DNA of 55,652 nucleotides from Deltaproteobacteria bacterium CG_4_9_14_3_um_filter_63_12 (GTDB taxonomy: Bacteria; Myxococcota_A; Bradymonadia; UBA4248; UM-FILTER-63-12), in assembly GCA_002789955.1 (NCBI GenBank), contig PFUG01000632.1, forward strand, positions 1-55,652, in the 5' to 3' direction. The stretch's first letter is position 1, and each line of letters opens with the position of its first letter. A program made the position numbers and the translations under genes. Below the pieces are notes generated by a model. It worked only from the letters and a program-made list of their open reading frames with translations, did no database searches and was not told the DNA's origin. Of this stretch, positions 7,478 to 17,468 are shown in pieces.

Positions 7478-10063
7478 GTGTCTAGAGCGCACATTGCTAA
7501 GAATCGGGGAGGACGCATTGAAGCCAATGAGAGAATTTACGCAAGAGTTGTTGCTATCATTGTCCCTAGTCTTAGGGGGGGCGGATTTCTTCCGGCACTA
7601 GTGGGCTGCGTGGAGCAGACTGACGAGAGTGAGCTTGCCGTCATCGAGCAGTCCTCGATCTGGTACCAGAGGAACGTCGACCAAATCCGCGGGCAGATGC
7701 TGCTGGGGACGCCAGACTTCGAGCCCCACCTCAACACTCGAAAGCGAAACTTCGTCGCGGCTCTTCATGCGCGTGGAGCGGGCCGAATCATCCCGCCATC
7801 GTACCAGGTTCCTCCCTCCTGCGGTTTCGGGTTCGTACACACAGGAGTCGGCTCAGGGACCTTGACGTCCTCATCGCGGCTCATGACCGCACACCATGTG
7901 GTCTATCCGGCCTTGTTCAACAATGAGGCGGACCCCTGCTCCTATGAAGTGGTCTTGGAAGGTGCATTGAACGACGACTCCGAGAACGTCAGCAGCCACT
8001 TCGCCGCCTACACGGCGGGAAACGACTTCACCGAAGACCTCGACGACGCGACGCCTCGGGATGAGTTCTACTCCAACAAGTGCGACAACCCGGGCGAGTG
8101 TCTTGCGCCTCCCACCAACCCCCTGGTATGCAATTCGCCGTTCATGAAGGTGGGGGGCGAATGTGTTGAGGAGAACCCACTTTTGGCGCTGCGTCTCTTC
8201 CAACTTGGCTTGGAATCCTGGGCGACCGACAGCAACTGGAAAGGCACCACCGACGAGCAGGCCGCCGGACCAAACAGACGGCATCATCTCCACAACAAGT
8301 GGCCGTTCCAGGTGGACTGGGATCGCGCGGCTGGGGCTCAGCCCTCGCGGGTGGAAGACGCGCTGGCTCAGCAGGGGCAAATGGTCCATCCGCCTGACCA
8401 CCGTGCACGGGGCCGGGATCTCGCGTTTCTCGAGGCTTGCGCGCTGCAGAATTATGCCCCGACGCAGAGCGGTATCGTCGACCCTGACTCGGATGGCTGG
8501 CCCATCGAGAAGGACACCCGATGGTCGTCGGATCCCTCAAAGCCCGCCTACACCCCCTCAGCCAGGTTCCCCATGAACCGCCCTGGGATCTTCTTCAACA
8601 CCACCCACGTTCGCGATGCGACGGAGCACATTGCGAAGCTGCAAACCGACTACAAGGACATCTACGCGGTGCACACGAACAAGTGGCCAGACGACCACTC
8701 GACTTGGAGTGTGCCGTTGGTCAGCCGCCCGGGGAAATGGAGGGCTGCAGCCACTTGCGGAGAAGTGCCAGAGTATTGCGCGTCCAACTACGACACGCCT
8801 GAGACCTTCGCAGTCGGAACCTCCGAGTACCGAGATTGCGTCGACACCACCCTTGACGCAGCGAAGAGCTCCAGCGGCGGAATGGTTTTGTCCCCGGTGC
8901 TTTTCGATAACATATCGCCCAGACTTGGGATGAACGGGGCGGCCATCTTTCAAGGGGGAGCTGGGCCCGCCGAGTGGGCGAGTCCATTTCCAAAAACGAC
9001 CTCAGAAGATGACGAGCCTAACACTTTTCCTAAAGGATTCATGGCGGCGACGCTCGCGGACTCGCAGGCCGTTGCCTGGGCCAAGCGAGACCATGGTGCC
9101 GAGCCCTTCGCACCTCGGCCCGTGCAGCCGGATAAGAATGGTCCATGGTGTACGAATTGTCGGCCGTGGGCGAACAACATTTGGGGTGTTCCTCCGACAG
9201 GTTCTGCGCGCCCGCCCGCTCTCAACCCTGTGGAGCCAGATACACCGCCCGATGAGCGCGAAGAAGCTGGCGACGCGTTCGACACCGACAACGATGACAC
9301 GACTCTCCTCGGCTGGACGCACTACTGCGACTACCGAGGAAGTGGATTTGCTCATGAGGAAGGGGTGGCGGTTGGTGTCGTGGGCAGCTTGACGACCAGC
9401 GGGATTCAGGGCGTCGGCTCGTTGCGGTTGGTCTGTGCGCCCTGGTCCAGTGTGTCTTACACCGAGAACTGGCCGTTCTTGAAGTTCGTTGGCCGGCGTC
9501 TCCCGCAGGGGGACGACACCCTCGAAACTGGATGGGCATGGTGGAGCGCCAACCTCCCCTCGGCGTTGAGCTACATGTACGAGCACTACTTGGGATCTAT
9601 CGAGCCACTCTATCGACCCGCCTCAATGAAACTCTGCCCTCCGAACTTCTATCTGCAGGGCATCGTTAGCGCGTACGACACCCAAGACGACCACCTGAAG
9701 GGCGTGACGCATCTAATCTGTGCGAGGGCACCCGCCTCTCCCGCTCCCAAGGGCTACCCCGAGCGCATCTGTGTCTCGCTGTCCACCGATGGCCCCTCCC
9801 TCCAGTACTGTCGGGACCTGAGTTCCAAGGGGATCGCGAGCGCGACCTATGCCACCTGTGGAGCAGACTGCTACGACGACTTCACGTTGGCTGGCAACAG
9901 CTTCCCTCTTGATCAGCAGATTGGACTCTCCAACGCCACTCCAAACACTGAAGAAGATCAGTATTGTCCTGAGGGCACGGCGATTTATGGCATGAAGATC
10001 TATGCATACGAGTCGGGGCCCGTCCGGAATTTTTACGTCAACTGCGTCGGGCTGCCAAAGTGA
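7478..10063 (+). CDS. Secreted trypsin-like protein, probable lipoprotein with frameshifted signal peptide
   Basis: Open frame of 861 codons. A trypsin-like core is suggested by GSGTLT, the His motif LMTAHHVV (His140), RDLAFLEA (Asp314) and SSSGG (Ser466), in the order His-Asp-Ser. The spacing is unusually long, so this is a divergent S1-type peptidase or a relative. Beyond ~600 are two Cys-containing repeats of the form CPxxFYLQGI / CPEGTAIYGMKI ending in a cysteine. The open frame starts at a GTG (7478) with no signal peptide, yet contains a lipobox ALVGC at residues 40-44. A TTG at 7518 with GGGGAGGA upstream would give a good lipoprotein signal peptide in another frame, joined to this one by one extra G in the poly-G run 7575-7581. 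The true start is probably 7518. The 3' end overlaps the next gene by 4 bp. Confidence 0.75.
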   Translation: MSRAHIAKNRGGRIEANERIYARVVAIIVPSLRGGGFLPALVGCVEQTDESELAVIEQSSIWYQRNVDQIRGQMLLGTPDFEPHLNTRKRNFVAALHARGAGRIIPPSYQVPPSCGFGFVHTGVGSGTLTSSSRLMTAHHVVYPALFNNEADPCSYEVVLEGALNDDSENVSSHFAAYTAGNDFTEDLDDATPRDEFYSNKCDNPGECLAPPTNPLVCNSPFMKVGGECVEENPLLALRLFQLGLESWATDSNWKGTTDEQAAGPNRRHHLHNKWPFQVDWDRAAGAQPSRVEDALAQQGQMVHPPDHRARGRDLAFLEACALQNYAPTQSGIVDPDSDGWPIEKDTRWSSDPSKPAYTPSARFPMNRPGIFFNTTHVRDATEHIAKLQTDYKDIYAVHTNKWPDDHSTWSVPLVSRPGKWRAAATCGEVPEYCASNYDTPETFAVGTSEYRDCVDTTLDAAKSSSGGMVLSPVLFDNISPRLGMNGAAIFQGGAGPAEWASPFPKTTSEDDEPNTFPKGFMAATLADSQAVAWAKRDHGAEPFAPRPVQPDKNGPWCTNCRPWANNIWGVPPTGSARPPALNPVEPDTPPDEREEAGDAFDTDNDDTTLLGWTHYCDYRGSGFAHEEGVAVGVVGSLTTSGIQGVGSLRLVCAPWSSVSYTENWPFLKFVGRRLPQGDDTLETGWAWWSANLPSALSYMYEHYLGSIEPLYRPASMKLCPPNFYLQGIVSAYDTQDDHLKGVTHLICARAPASPAPKGYPERICVSLSTDGPSLQYCRDLSSKGIASATYATCGADCYDDFTLAGNSFPLDQQIGLSNATPNTEEDQYCPEGTAIYGMKIYAYESGPVRNFYVNCVGLPK
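7575..7581 (+). repeat. Poly-G tract of 7 inside a lipoprotein signal region
   Basis: Seven consecutive G residues. With eight, the TTG-initiated frame (7518) would read through to the ALVGC lipobox and the downstream protein; with seven it stops at a TAG shortly after. This is either a sequencing or assembly indel, a real null mutation, or a phase-variable slippage site. Confidence 0.7.
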
Positions 10064-11454
10064 GCCATCGACTCACAGCAGCCATCGCTGGCGTTTCTCT
10101 GTTGCTGGCATCTTGCTCCAGCTGTCCGTCAGTCGTTCAGCCCGTTGGTGAGACAACTCCTGTCGGCATGAGAACGCTTACTCCGCAATTCGAGCGAAGT
10201 ACTGAGGCGACCAAGCTGGTCGTCGGTGGGAACCTGGTGGGCGGGGAAGGCGACGACATCGTCCTAGTGTTCGCAGGTGAACGCGATCATGACACCGAAG
10301 ATAAGGTGCTCAACATCTTCTCATTGCAGGCCATTGCCGCTGACGAGCGCCTCGAGAGCGCCGACGCAGAATACTATTGGGCCATCATTCCAGGTCCGCC
10401 TCGAATTCACCTGAATATTCTGGACATCGTACCCTTTTTGCACGATGGACGCAGCGCAGTGCTGGTGTTTCGAAGCCGGATATGGAAAGTGGCGTTAAGT
10501 GCCGATGGGGCGTCGCAACCGATCGAAGGACATGTTGGATTTGATGTCCTTGTTTCACCACTCGACGGACGGAAAATACTCGAGCCGTTTCCAATGATTA
10601 TGCAGCCACGCGCCTGGGTTTGGGGGGCTCATCTGCGCAGCTTTGGTGACATTAGTGGAGACGGTCAAGCAGACCTAGCGCTCCCGATATGGCATTTTCG
10701 AGACGACAAGGAGGCATCCCCCGACTATGTTGCGATCGCTTTGGGACCCTCGTTCGAAAAGCACACCGACGATTTCTCCATCCACATCGTCCCCCCCGGA
10801 ACAAACTTGAAGGGGGTACTGAACAATTGTGACATCAACGGGGACAACCTCGAGGACGTGATCATCTGGGGTCAGGGTCAAGCTGGGCCCACTGACGAAG
10901 CCTGGGTGTATCGTTCGAGTTGGGATGGAAGCGCTGGGTCGGGGGAGCTTGTCAACAGTGTCGCTGGTCTCTTCGCTTATAGTGCTCAGTCTCCCAATTG
11001 CCTCGGCGATCTCGACGGCGACGGCAAAGACGACCTCTTGGTCTTCCTCGCCCGAGAAACCGAGGGCGCCAAACCCAAGCCCGCGGTCATCTTCGGTCCC
11101 TTGACCTCAGAACCCGTCATGGTGAGCGATTTGGGGCTGGACATTGTCGGTGCCAACCCCATGGGCGACCTGGATGGCGACGGCCTCGCCGATCTGGCCA
11201 TCGACGGGACCAAGGACGGCAACGGCCGGGTCGTGGTGCTCGCCGGACGCGCCGACCGGACCCTCGTTCCGCTCTACCAAATCGAGCTGGGCCCTGTGAA
11301 AAGCGACGAGAGGGTCCAGCTCGGCGCGGGAGACCTCGACGCCGACGGCACTCGCGATCTGGTCCTCCTACACCTCAAGAACCGCGACAACCGCCTGCTC
11401 ATCTTTCTACAGCCGTTTGCCTCAGAGGAGACTCCGCATGACCACGCGCCTTGA
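10060..11454 (+). CDS. FG-GAP/VCBS repeat lipoprotein
   Basis: 464-aa exported lipoprotein. GTG start at 10060 sits inside the stop of the preceding gene (GTGA overlap), so the two are probably translationally coupled. The signal peptide ends in LLLASC. The body carries FG-GAP/VCBS-type calcium-binding repeats of integrin-like beta-propellers: GDISGDGQADLALP, CDINGDNLEDVIIW, LGDLDGDGKDDLLV, MGDLDGDGLADLAI and AGDLDADGTRDLVL. Each has the DxDxDGxxD loop. Such proteins are usually surface-exposed and bind proteins or polysaccharides. Its partner is not known; co-expression with the trypsin-like protein upstream and the Cys-rich lipoprotein downstream suggests one cell-surface unit. Confidence 0.88.
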   Translation: MSHRLTAAIAGVSLLLASCSSCPSVVQPVGETTPVGMRTLTPQFERSTEATKLVVGGNLVGGEGDDIVLVFAGERDHDTEDKVLNIFSLQAIAADERLESADAEYYWAIIPGPPRIHLNILDIVPFLHDGRSAVLVFRSRIWKVALSADGASQPIEGHVGFDVLVSPLDGRKILEPFPMIMQPRAWVWGAHLRSFGDISGDGQADLALPIWHFRDDKEASPDYVAIALGPSFEKHTDDFSIHIVPPGTNLKGVLNNCDINGDNLEDVIIWGQGQAGPTDEAWVYRSSWDGSAGSGELVNSVAGLFAYSAQSPNCLGDLDGDGKDDLLVFLARETEGAKPKPAVIFGPLTSEPVMVSDLGLDIVGANPMGDLDGDGLADLAIDGTKDGNGRVVVLAGRADRTLVPLYQIELGPVKSDERVQLGAGDLDADGTRDLVLLHLKNRDNRLLIFLQPFASEETPHDHAP

Positions 11455-11953
11455 CTGGGTCTCGCGCCACCGGCTCGCGCTTCTCGCCTACGTCCTAGGA
11501 ACCCTGAGCCTCGTAAGCACCGGATGCAGCGAGGAGCCGACGAAACAGCAGACGGCTGACCTCCTCGACGCGGAGGTGCCCGCCGACCTGCTCCCTCAGG
11601 GGCGCTGCAACACCGTTGCGGATTGCGACCCCGCGGGGTCGTGTGAGAGCGGCTTCTGCATTCGGCCGTATGTGGCTTTGCCTTCAAGTCCAAATTTCTA
11701 CTATTGCAACAGCACTTGGGGGGCGCCGCCCGATGGAATCGTAAGCTGCAGCCTGCATCCCATCACTGGCGAGCAGATGACGCAGCCTTGGATCGAGTGC
11801 GAGGAGGACGCCGACTGCGTGGACAGCGTGTACGGACCCAAGTGCCTGTATTTCGCTTGCACACTGCTCGTCGATTGCACGGCGGACGGCACCTGCCCGC
11901 ATTCAGAGCAGACCTGCTCGAGTTATGAGGTCTGCGTGCCGCATATGGACTGA
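11438..11953 (+). CDS. Small Cys-rich lipoprotein
   Basis: 171-aa exported protein of unknown function. The start at 11438 follows CAGAGGAG; it overlaps the end of the FG-GAP gene by 17 bp. Signal peptide with hydrophobic core ALLAYVLGTLSLVS and a somewhat atypical lipobox STGC. The mature part has spaced Cys residues (GRCNTVADCDPAGSCESGFC, then CEEDADCVD and CTADGTCPHSEQTC) that look like small disulfide-bonded knots common in Myxococcota surface lipoproteins. Last gene of the three-gene overlapping set. Family not recognised. Confidence 0.78.
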   Translation: MTTRLDWVSRHRLALLAYVLGTLSLVSTGCSEEPTKQQTADLLDAEVPADLLPQGRCNTVADCDPAGSCESGFCIRPYVALPSSPNFYYCNSTWGAPPDGIVSCSLHPITGEQMTQPWIECEEDADCVDSVYGPKCLYFACTLLVDCTADGTCPHSEQTCSSYEVCVPHMD

Positions 11954-12486
11954 GCGGGTTCGGCTCGAGCCACGCGATCATCAAGGGCGGCCTGGAGGTG
12001 AGTGCATTGACCATTTGGCCCCTCGGGAGGGTTTTGCGCCGCGTACACGGGATCGGGCTGGTCGAACGAGACCTCGAGGAGGTCCGTCTTTAAAAGGCCA
12101 CCTTGGCGCGCTTCGCAGCCAACCGACAAGAACCCTTCGCAACCCAGCAAGTCAGGGTCGTGCCACATCATCGGCAACAACTGCGGCAACAACTGCGGCA
12201 ACAACTGCGGCTCCAGTGCCAGCCCTAACCCGAAGCTCTGGAAGCAGTCGCTTGTGGACTGCAGAGGTGCGACCTGATACCTTCCCGGCCCTGCAAGCAC
12301 CGCGCTTTGCGGCCGGAGAGCGGCGCTTCGAGCCTTGCTCGAGGGCGCGCGAAGGGGCTCTCTGGGGCTCGGTCGCGGCAAACAGGCCAACCCACGAGCC
12401 AAGGTTCTCTGCGGCCAACCCCAGTGAGTCGGCCGCGAGCAGTAAAGGCGCGAGTTTCCTTTGGGAGCCTCGTGCGACACCCTCAC
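11923..12486 (-). CDS. Doubtful hypothetical ORF covering an otherwise empty gap
   Basis: 187-codon open frame on the minus strand, converging on the Cys-rich lipoprotein. Its C-terminal ~85 residues, starting MMWHDPDLL, have a mixed, protein-like composition. The N-terminal half is Arg/Ser/Pro-rich and looks like a chance frame in GC-rich DNA. It contains QLLP three times from the 12-bp tandem repeat. No domain recognised and no convincing ribosome-binding site. Kept at low confidence because the 548-bp gap is otherwise unexplained. Confidence 0.18.
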   Translation of the reverse strand: MRVSHEAPKGNSRLYCSRPTHWGWPQRTLARGLACLPRPSPREPLRAPSSKARSAALRPQSAVLAGPGRYQVAPLQSTSDCFQSFGLGLALEPQLLPQLLPQLLPMMWHDPDLLGCEGFLSVGCEARQGGLLKTDLLEVSFDQPDPVYAAQNPPEGPNGQCTHLQAALDDRVARAEPAQSICGTQTS

Positions 12487-12501
12487 GCATCGCCGAGAAG
12501 C
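11954..12501. other. 548-bp gap upstream of the biotin carboxylase
   Basis: No plus-strand gene is convincing here. It holds the 12-bp triplicate repeat and a doubtful minus-strand ORF. The promoter of the carboxylase operon presumably lies in it, but I see no clear -35/-10 pair. Confidence 0.5.
12172..12210. repeat. 12-bp tandem repeat, three copies
   Basis: Three exact copies of CGGCAACAACTG followed by a partial CGG. On the plus strand one frame reads GNNC repeated; on the minus strand the open frame reads QLLP repeated. Confidence 0.9.
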
Positions 12502-14037
12502 ATGGCACGAACTCGATTCAATAAGGTCCTAGTCGCTAACCGGGGCGAGATCGCCGTACGCATCCTGCAGGCGCTGCGCGAGTCGGGCTACTCTTCGGTG
12601 GCTGTGTACAGCGAGGCCGATGCTGACGCGCTCCACGTCCGACGGGCCGACGAAGCGGTCTTGCTCGGTCCGGCTCCCCCTAATGAGAGCTACCTTGTCA
12701 TCGACAAGATTCTGGACGCGTGCCGCAAGACGGGCGCCGAAGCGGTGCATCCCGGTTACGGCTTCCTGAGCGAAAACGCACACTTTGCCAGAGCGCTGAG
12801 AGACGCTGGCATCGTCTTCATTGGCCCCAGCGCCGAGGCCATCGAAGCCATGGGGGAGAAGACACGGGCGCGCGAGCTCGCCCAAGAGGTCGGTGTGCCT
12901 GTGGCTCCCGGTTCGAAAGGGGTAGTCAAGGACGTCGACGAGGCCCTCGAGGTGGCCAGTCGGGTCCCCTTCCCGCTTCTGCTCAAAGCCGCTGCCGGAG
13001 GGGGGGGCAAAGGGATGAGGCTGGTCGAGTCCCTCGAAGAACTGCCCAACGCCTTCCGGAGCTGCCAACGTGAAGCTGCCAACGCGTTTGGTGACGACTC
13101 CGTGTACATCGAAAAGTTCATCGTCCAGCCGAGGCACGTCGAGATGCAGATCCTCGCCGACGAACACGGCAACGTCCGACACCTCTTCGAACGAGACTGT
13201 TCGATCCAACGCCGACACCAGAAGGTGATCGAAGAGGCTCCTTGCCCCGTGCTCAGCGACGCCGTGCGCACCAAGATGGGGCAGGTCGCCGCTGAGCTGG
13301 TGCGCGCCGTCGGGTATACAGGCGCCGGCACCATCGAGTTCCTGCTCGACAGCGAGCAGCGCTTCTACTTCATGGAGATGAACACTCGCTTGCAGGTCGA
13401 GCACCCCGTCACCGAGATGATCACCGGGATCGACCTCGTGCGCGCCCAACTTCAGATCGCGCAGGGTGAAGTGATCGCGTGGTCGCAGGACGAGCTGGTT
13501 CCCCGCGGGGCGGCGGTGGAGTGTCGCATCTATGCCGAAGACTCCAGCATGAATTTCCTCCCCTGTCCTGGGGTCATCGAGACACTCTGCACCCCGTCGG
13601 GCCTGGGGATCCGCAACGACTCAGGCTACGGCACAGGCGACACCGTTCCCACGAACTACGACCCTCTGATCTCCAAGCTCGTCACCTGGGGGCCCGACCG
13701 CTCGACGGCCATCGCGCGGATGCGTGTTGCGCTGCAGGACACCATCGTCACGGGCATACGCACGAACATCCCCTTTCATCTGCGAGTCATGGAGGACCTG
13801 CGGTTCACCAGTGGTGACTACACCACCAACTTCCTCCCTGAAATGCTCGAGAGAGGCGAGTCGCTCGAGCCGACCACGACTCCAGAGATGGAACGCATCG
13901 CGATCCTCGCCGCTGCGATCTACGAACACGTCGCCCCCAGCATGGGCAGCCAGAGCACTGTGGCCACCCACAAGCGCAACGGGAAGCTGAGCCCGTGGAG
14001 AGTCTACAGTCGCCTCAAGAGGCTCTCTCGCACTTGA
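12502..14037 (+). CDS. pccA: Biotin carboxylase subunit of an acyl-CoA carboxylase (probably propionyl-CoA carboxylase)
   Basis: 511-aa biotin carboxylase that uses ATP and bicarbonate to carboxylate the biotin of a carrier protein. Seen: N-terminal KVLVANRGEIAVRI and HPGYGFLSENAHF, ATP-grasp glycine loop AAAGGGGKGMR, RDCSIQRRHQKVIEEAP, and the metal/bicarbonate site FMEMNTRLQVEHPVTE. All conserved residues are present. It lacks a fused biotin domain; the carrier is the next gene, 87 bp downstream. Placement with methylmalonyl-CoA mutase points to propionyl-CoA as substrate, but acetyl-CoA carboxylase AccC cannot be excluded from this subunit alone; the carboxyltransferase gene is not in the window. 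ATG 12502 matches the normal family start; the in-frame extension to 12307 has no protein-like character. Confidence 0.92.
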   Translation: MARTRFNKVLVANRGEIAVRILQALRESGYSSVAVYSEADADALHVRRADEAVLLGPAPPNESYLVIDKILDACRKTGAEAVHPGYGFLSENAHFARALRDAGIVFIGPSAEAIEAMGEKTRARELAQEVGVPVAPGSKGVVKDVDEALEVASRVPFPLLLKAAAGGGGKGMRLVESLEELPNAFRSCQREAANAFGDDSVYIEKFIVQPRHVEMQILADEHGNVRHLFERDCSIQRRHQKVIEEAPCPVLSDAVRTKMGQVAAELVRAVGYTGAGTIEFLLDSEQRFYFMEMNTRLQVEHPVTEMITGIDLVRAQLQIAQGEVIAWSQDELVPRGAAVECRIYAEDSSMNFLPCPGVIETLCTPSGLGIRNDSGYGTGDTVPTNYDPLISKLVTWGPDRSTAIARMRVALQDTIVTGIRTNIPFHLRVMEDLRFTSGDYTTNFLPEMLERGESLEPTTTPEMERIAILAAAIYEHVAPSMGSQSTVATHKRNGKLSPWRVYSRLKRLSRT

Positions 14038-14124
14038 GCCTTCCGCCGCACTCCTGAGCCTGACTACGGCCTTCAACACTCAGGAACACCTCACCCACCG
14101 ACCAGTGTCCAGCGAAGACTCTCA

Positions 14125-14655
14125 ATGAAACACACCTACCACATCATGGGGAAATCCCCTCGGAAGATAGAGGTCGAGCAGGTCGGCGCAGGTCCCATGC
14201 AATCTGGGGATTTTCGGCTCACGCTCGATGGTGCCGAAGAGCGTTGCAGCGCCACTTGGACGGCGAACCGCGTGAAGTTGGTGATCGGTCACCGGGTCCA
14301 CGACTGCTATGTGGATCATGTGGAAGGCAGCTACACGGTTCACATCGACGGCCGACGGATCCCGGTCGATCTGTTGTCCGACTCCCAACTCCGGCGCCGC
14401 AACGCCACGGGGGCCGACACCTCAGATGGCTCTCCGCTCGTGACCTCGCCGATGATCGGCAAAGTGGTCGAAGTGCACGTCTCGATCGGCGACACAGTGA
14501 AGGTTGGCGACGGCCTCCTCGTCATTGAGGCCATGAAGATGGAGAACGAGATTGTGGCGAGGCGCTCGGGACGGATCGAAGCCATCCGAGTGGAGCCGGG
14601 CGACAAGGTGGAGATGGGCAAGCCGCTGATCCGGTTTGCCGAAAGCGAAGGATAG
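14125..14655 (+). CDS. Biotin carboxyl carrier protein
   Basis: 176-aa biotin carrier. Residues ~100-175 form a biotinyl/lipoyl domain with the biotin-accepting lysine in EAMKMEN and the usual flanking hairpin (SPMIGKVVEVHV ... IRVEPGDKVEMGKPLI). The ~95 residues before it form a small beta-rich domain like that between the biotin carboxylase and carrier domains in propionyl-CoA carboxylase alpha chains. So carboxylase and carrier here look like a split form of the fused alpha subunit. It sits between the carboxylase and mutase genes on the same strand. Confidence 0.9.
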   Translation: MKHTYHIMGKSPRKIEVEQVGAGPMQSGDFRLTLDGAEERCSATWTANRVKLVIGHRVHDCYVDHVEGSYTVHIDGRRIPVDLLSDSQLRRRNATGADTSDGSPLVTSPMIGKVVEVHVSIGDTVKVGDGLLVIEAMKMENEIVARRSGRIEAIRVEPGDKVEMGKPLIRFAESEG

Positions 14656-14811
14656 GGCGACGAGCGCTTCGAGTGCGCCAGCTCATCGATCGAAGGGGTA
14701 TGTGAGCGCGGCGTAACCCACCACGTTGGGGCGCGGCGCCTAGCGGTCAGCGGCCCTGGCATCAGCAATTCCTGTCCCGCGCCGAGCGGCGGGTCTGCAG
14801 AGGAGGACAAG

Positions 14812-16484
<1,673 letters not shown>

Positions 16485-16488
<4 letters not shown>

Positions 16489-17168
16489 GCGACGACGAAG
16501 GCGGGGGCTTAGTCAAGAGGGCAGCTGAAGGTCTCGCTTTGCGCGGGCGGGGGGCGGTGGGCCGACTTGGGGAGACTCGCGAGCAGCTCGCGGCGCTGGC
16601 GGTGGCCGTCGCCAAGAAGCTCTTCGAGCTCTCTGGGCAACCGGTCGTGCACCTGCTCGAAAGGCTCGTTGACGCGATGGTCGCCAGCGACGTGGCGGCG
16701 CAGGAGCTGGCGTTGTTCATCGAGCAGCTCCGGGAGAAACGAGGCAACTCCCACATCGTCGCTGCTCTGATTCGCCACAATTTGCTTCTCAATGGGACCT
16801 TCTTGGCCCTCATCGAGCCCCTTCTGAGCAAGGGCATCGACCCTCCCAAACTTTCGACCAAGGCCGTCGAGCGTGGGCGCGCCACGATGCGGGCGTTGAT
16901 CCTGGAGCTGCTTGGCAGGGGCGAGGCCGTGGACGTCCAGGAAAAGGCGGCGTTGGACGCCATCGACGAGTCTGAGTTTCCGGAGCTTTGTCCCACCGTT
17001 TGGGAATGGCTCCAGGGATGTTCGACCGAAGTGGAGGACGGCCGATTTTTGATGAACTCGTATTTGCTATTCGTCCAAAGCGCGTTGCTCAAAACCGCCC
17101 TGTCCGAAGTGAAAAAGCCCCTACCTTCTGCGATGTTCGGTCGCCACGATCCGGAACGGCCCAAATAG
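16485..17168 (+). CDS. Hypothetical helical protein coupled to methylmalonyl-CoA mutase
   Basis: 227 aa, mostly alpha-helical, with no signal peptide or clear membrane segment. I do not recognise the family. Visible segments include [27 protein letters not shown] near the N-terminus (given only as a Gly/Arg-rich then Ala-rich helix), a Leu-rich helical middle ([19 protein letters not shown]) and [19 protein letters not shown]. Its ATG overlaps the mutase stop by 4 bp, the strongest form of translational coupling, so it is probably made in step with the mutase. That could mean an accessory role, but nothing in the sequence shows one. Confidence 0.72.
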
Positions 17169-17468
17169 TGCCGAACTTATCTGTTGAAAAGTCGGCACAA
17201 GATGACCAGTATTAGCGGCACAGCCACGCCCGAACCCGATGTCTTCAACGAGTCACCTCGTCGTGGGATGAGTGCGACTTCGCTCAGCATCACCTCGCGC
17301 TAGCCCATGCTCCGCCGACCTGAGAAGGCGACCGACAGCGGCTCATGCGGGCGTCTGGACTTGCCACACGGATTGAGATCCCTCCAAGCGGCCGGATTTG
17401 ACGAGAGTCAATTGGCGTTTGGCTTGGGGGGGGCGCGCGTACCCCGGTTTCACCCTGGGAGGGCAGTC
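17169..17468. other. 300-bp gap before the diguanylate cyclase gene
   Basis: No gene, RNA or clear repeat seen. An in-frame upstream extension of the next gene (to 17307) is Arg/Gly-rich and not protein-like. A good ribosome-binding site, GGGAGG at 17457-17462, belongs to the next gene. Confidence 0.5.

Noticed and set aside
7426-7485. 19-codon ORF starting MKRAIESVSR upstream of the trypsin-like gene
   Set aside because: No ribosome-binding site, no homology I recognise, and too short to support.
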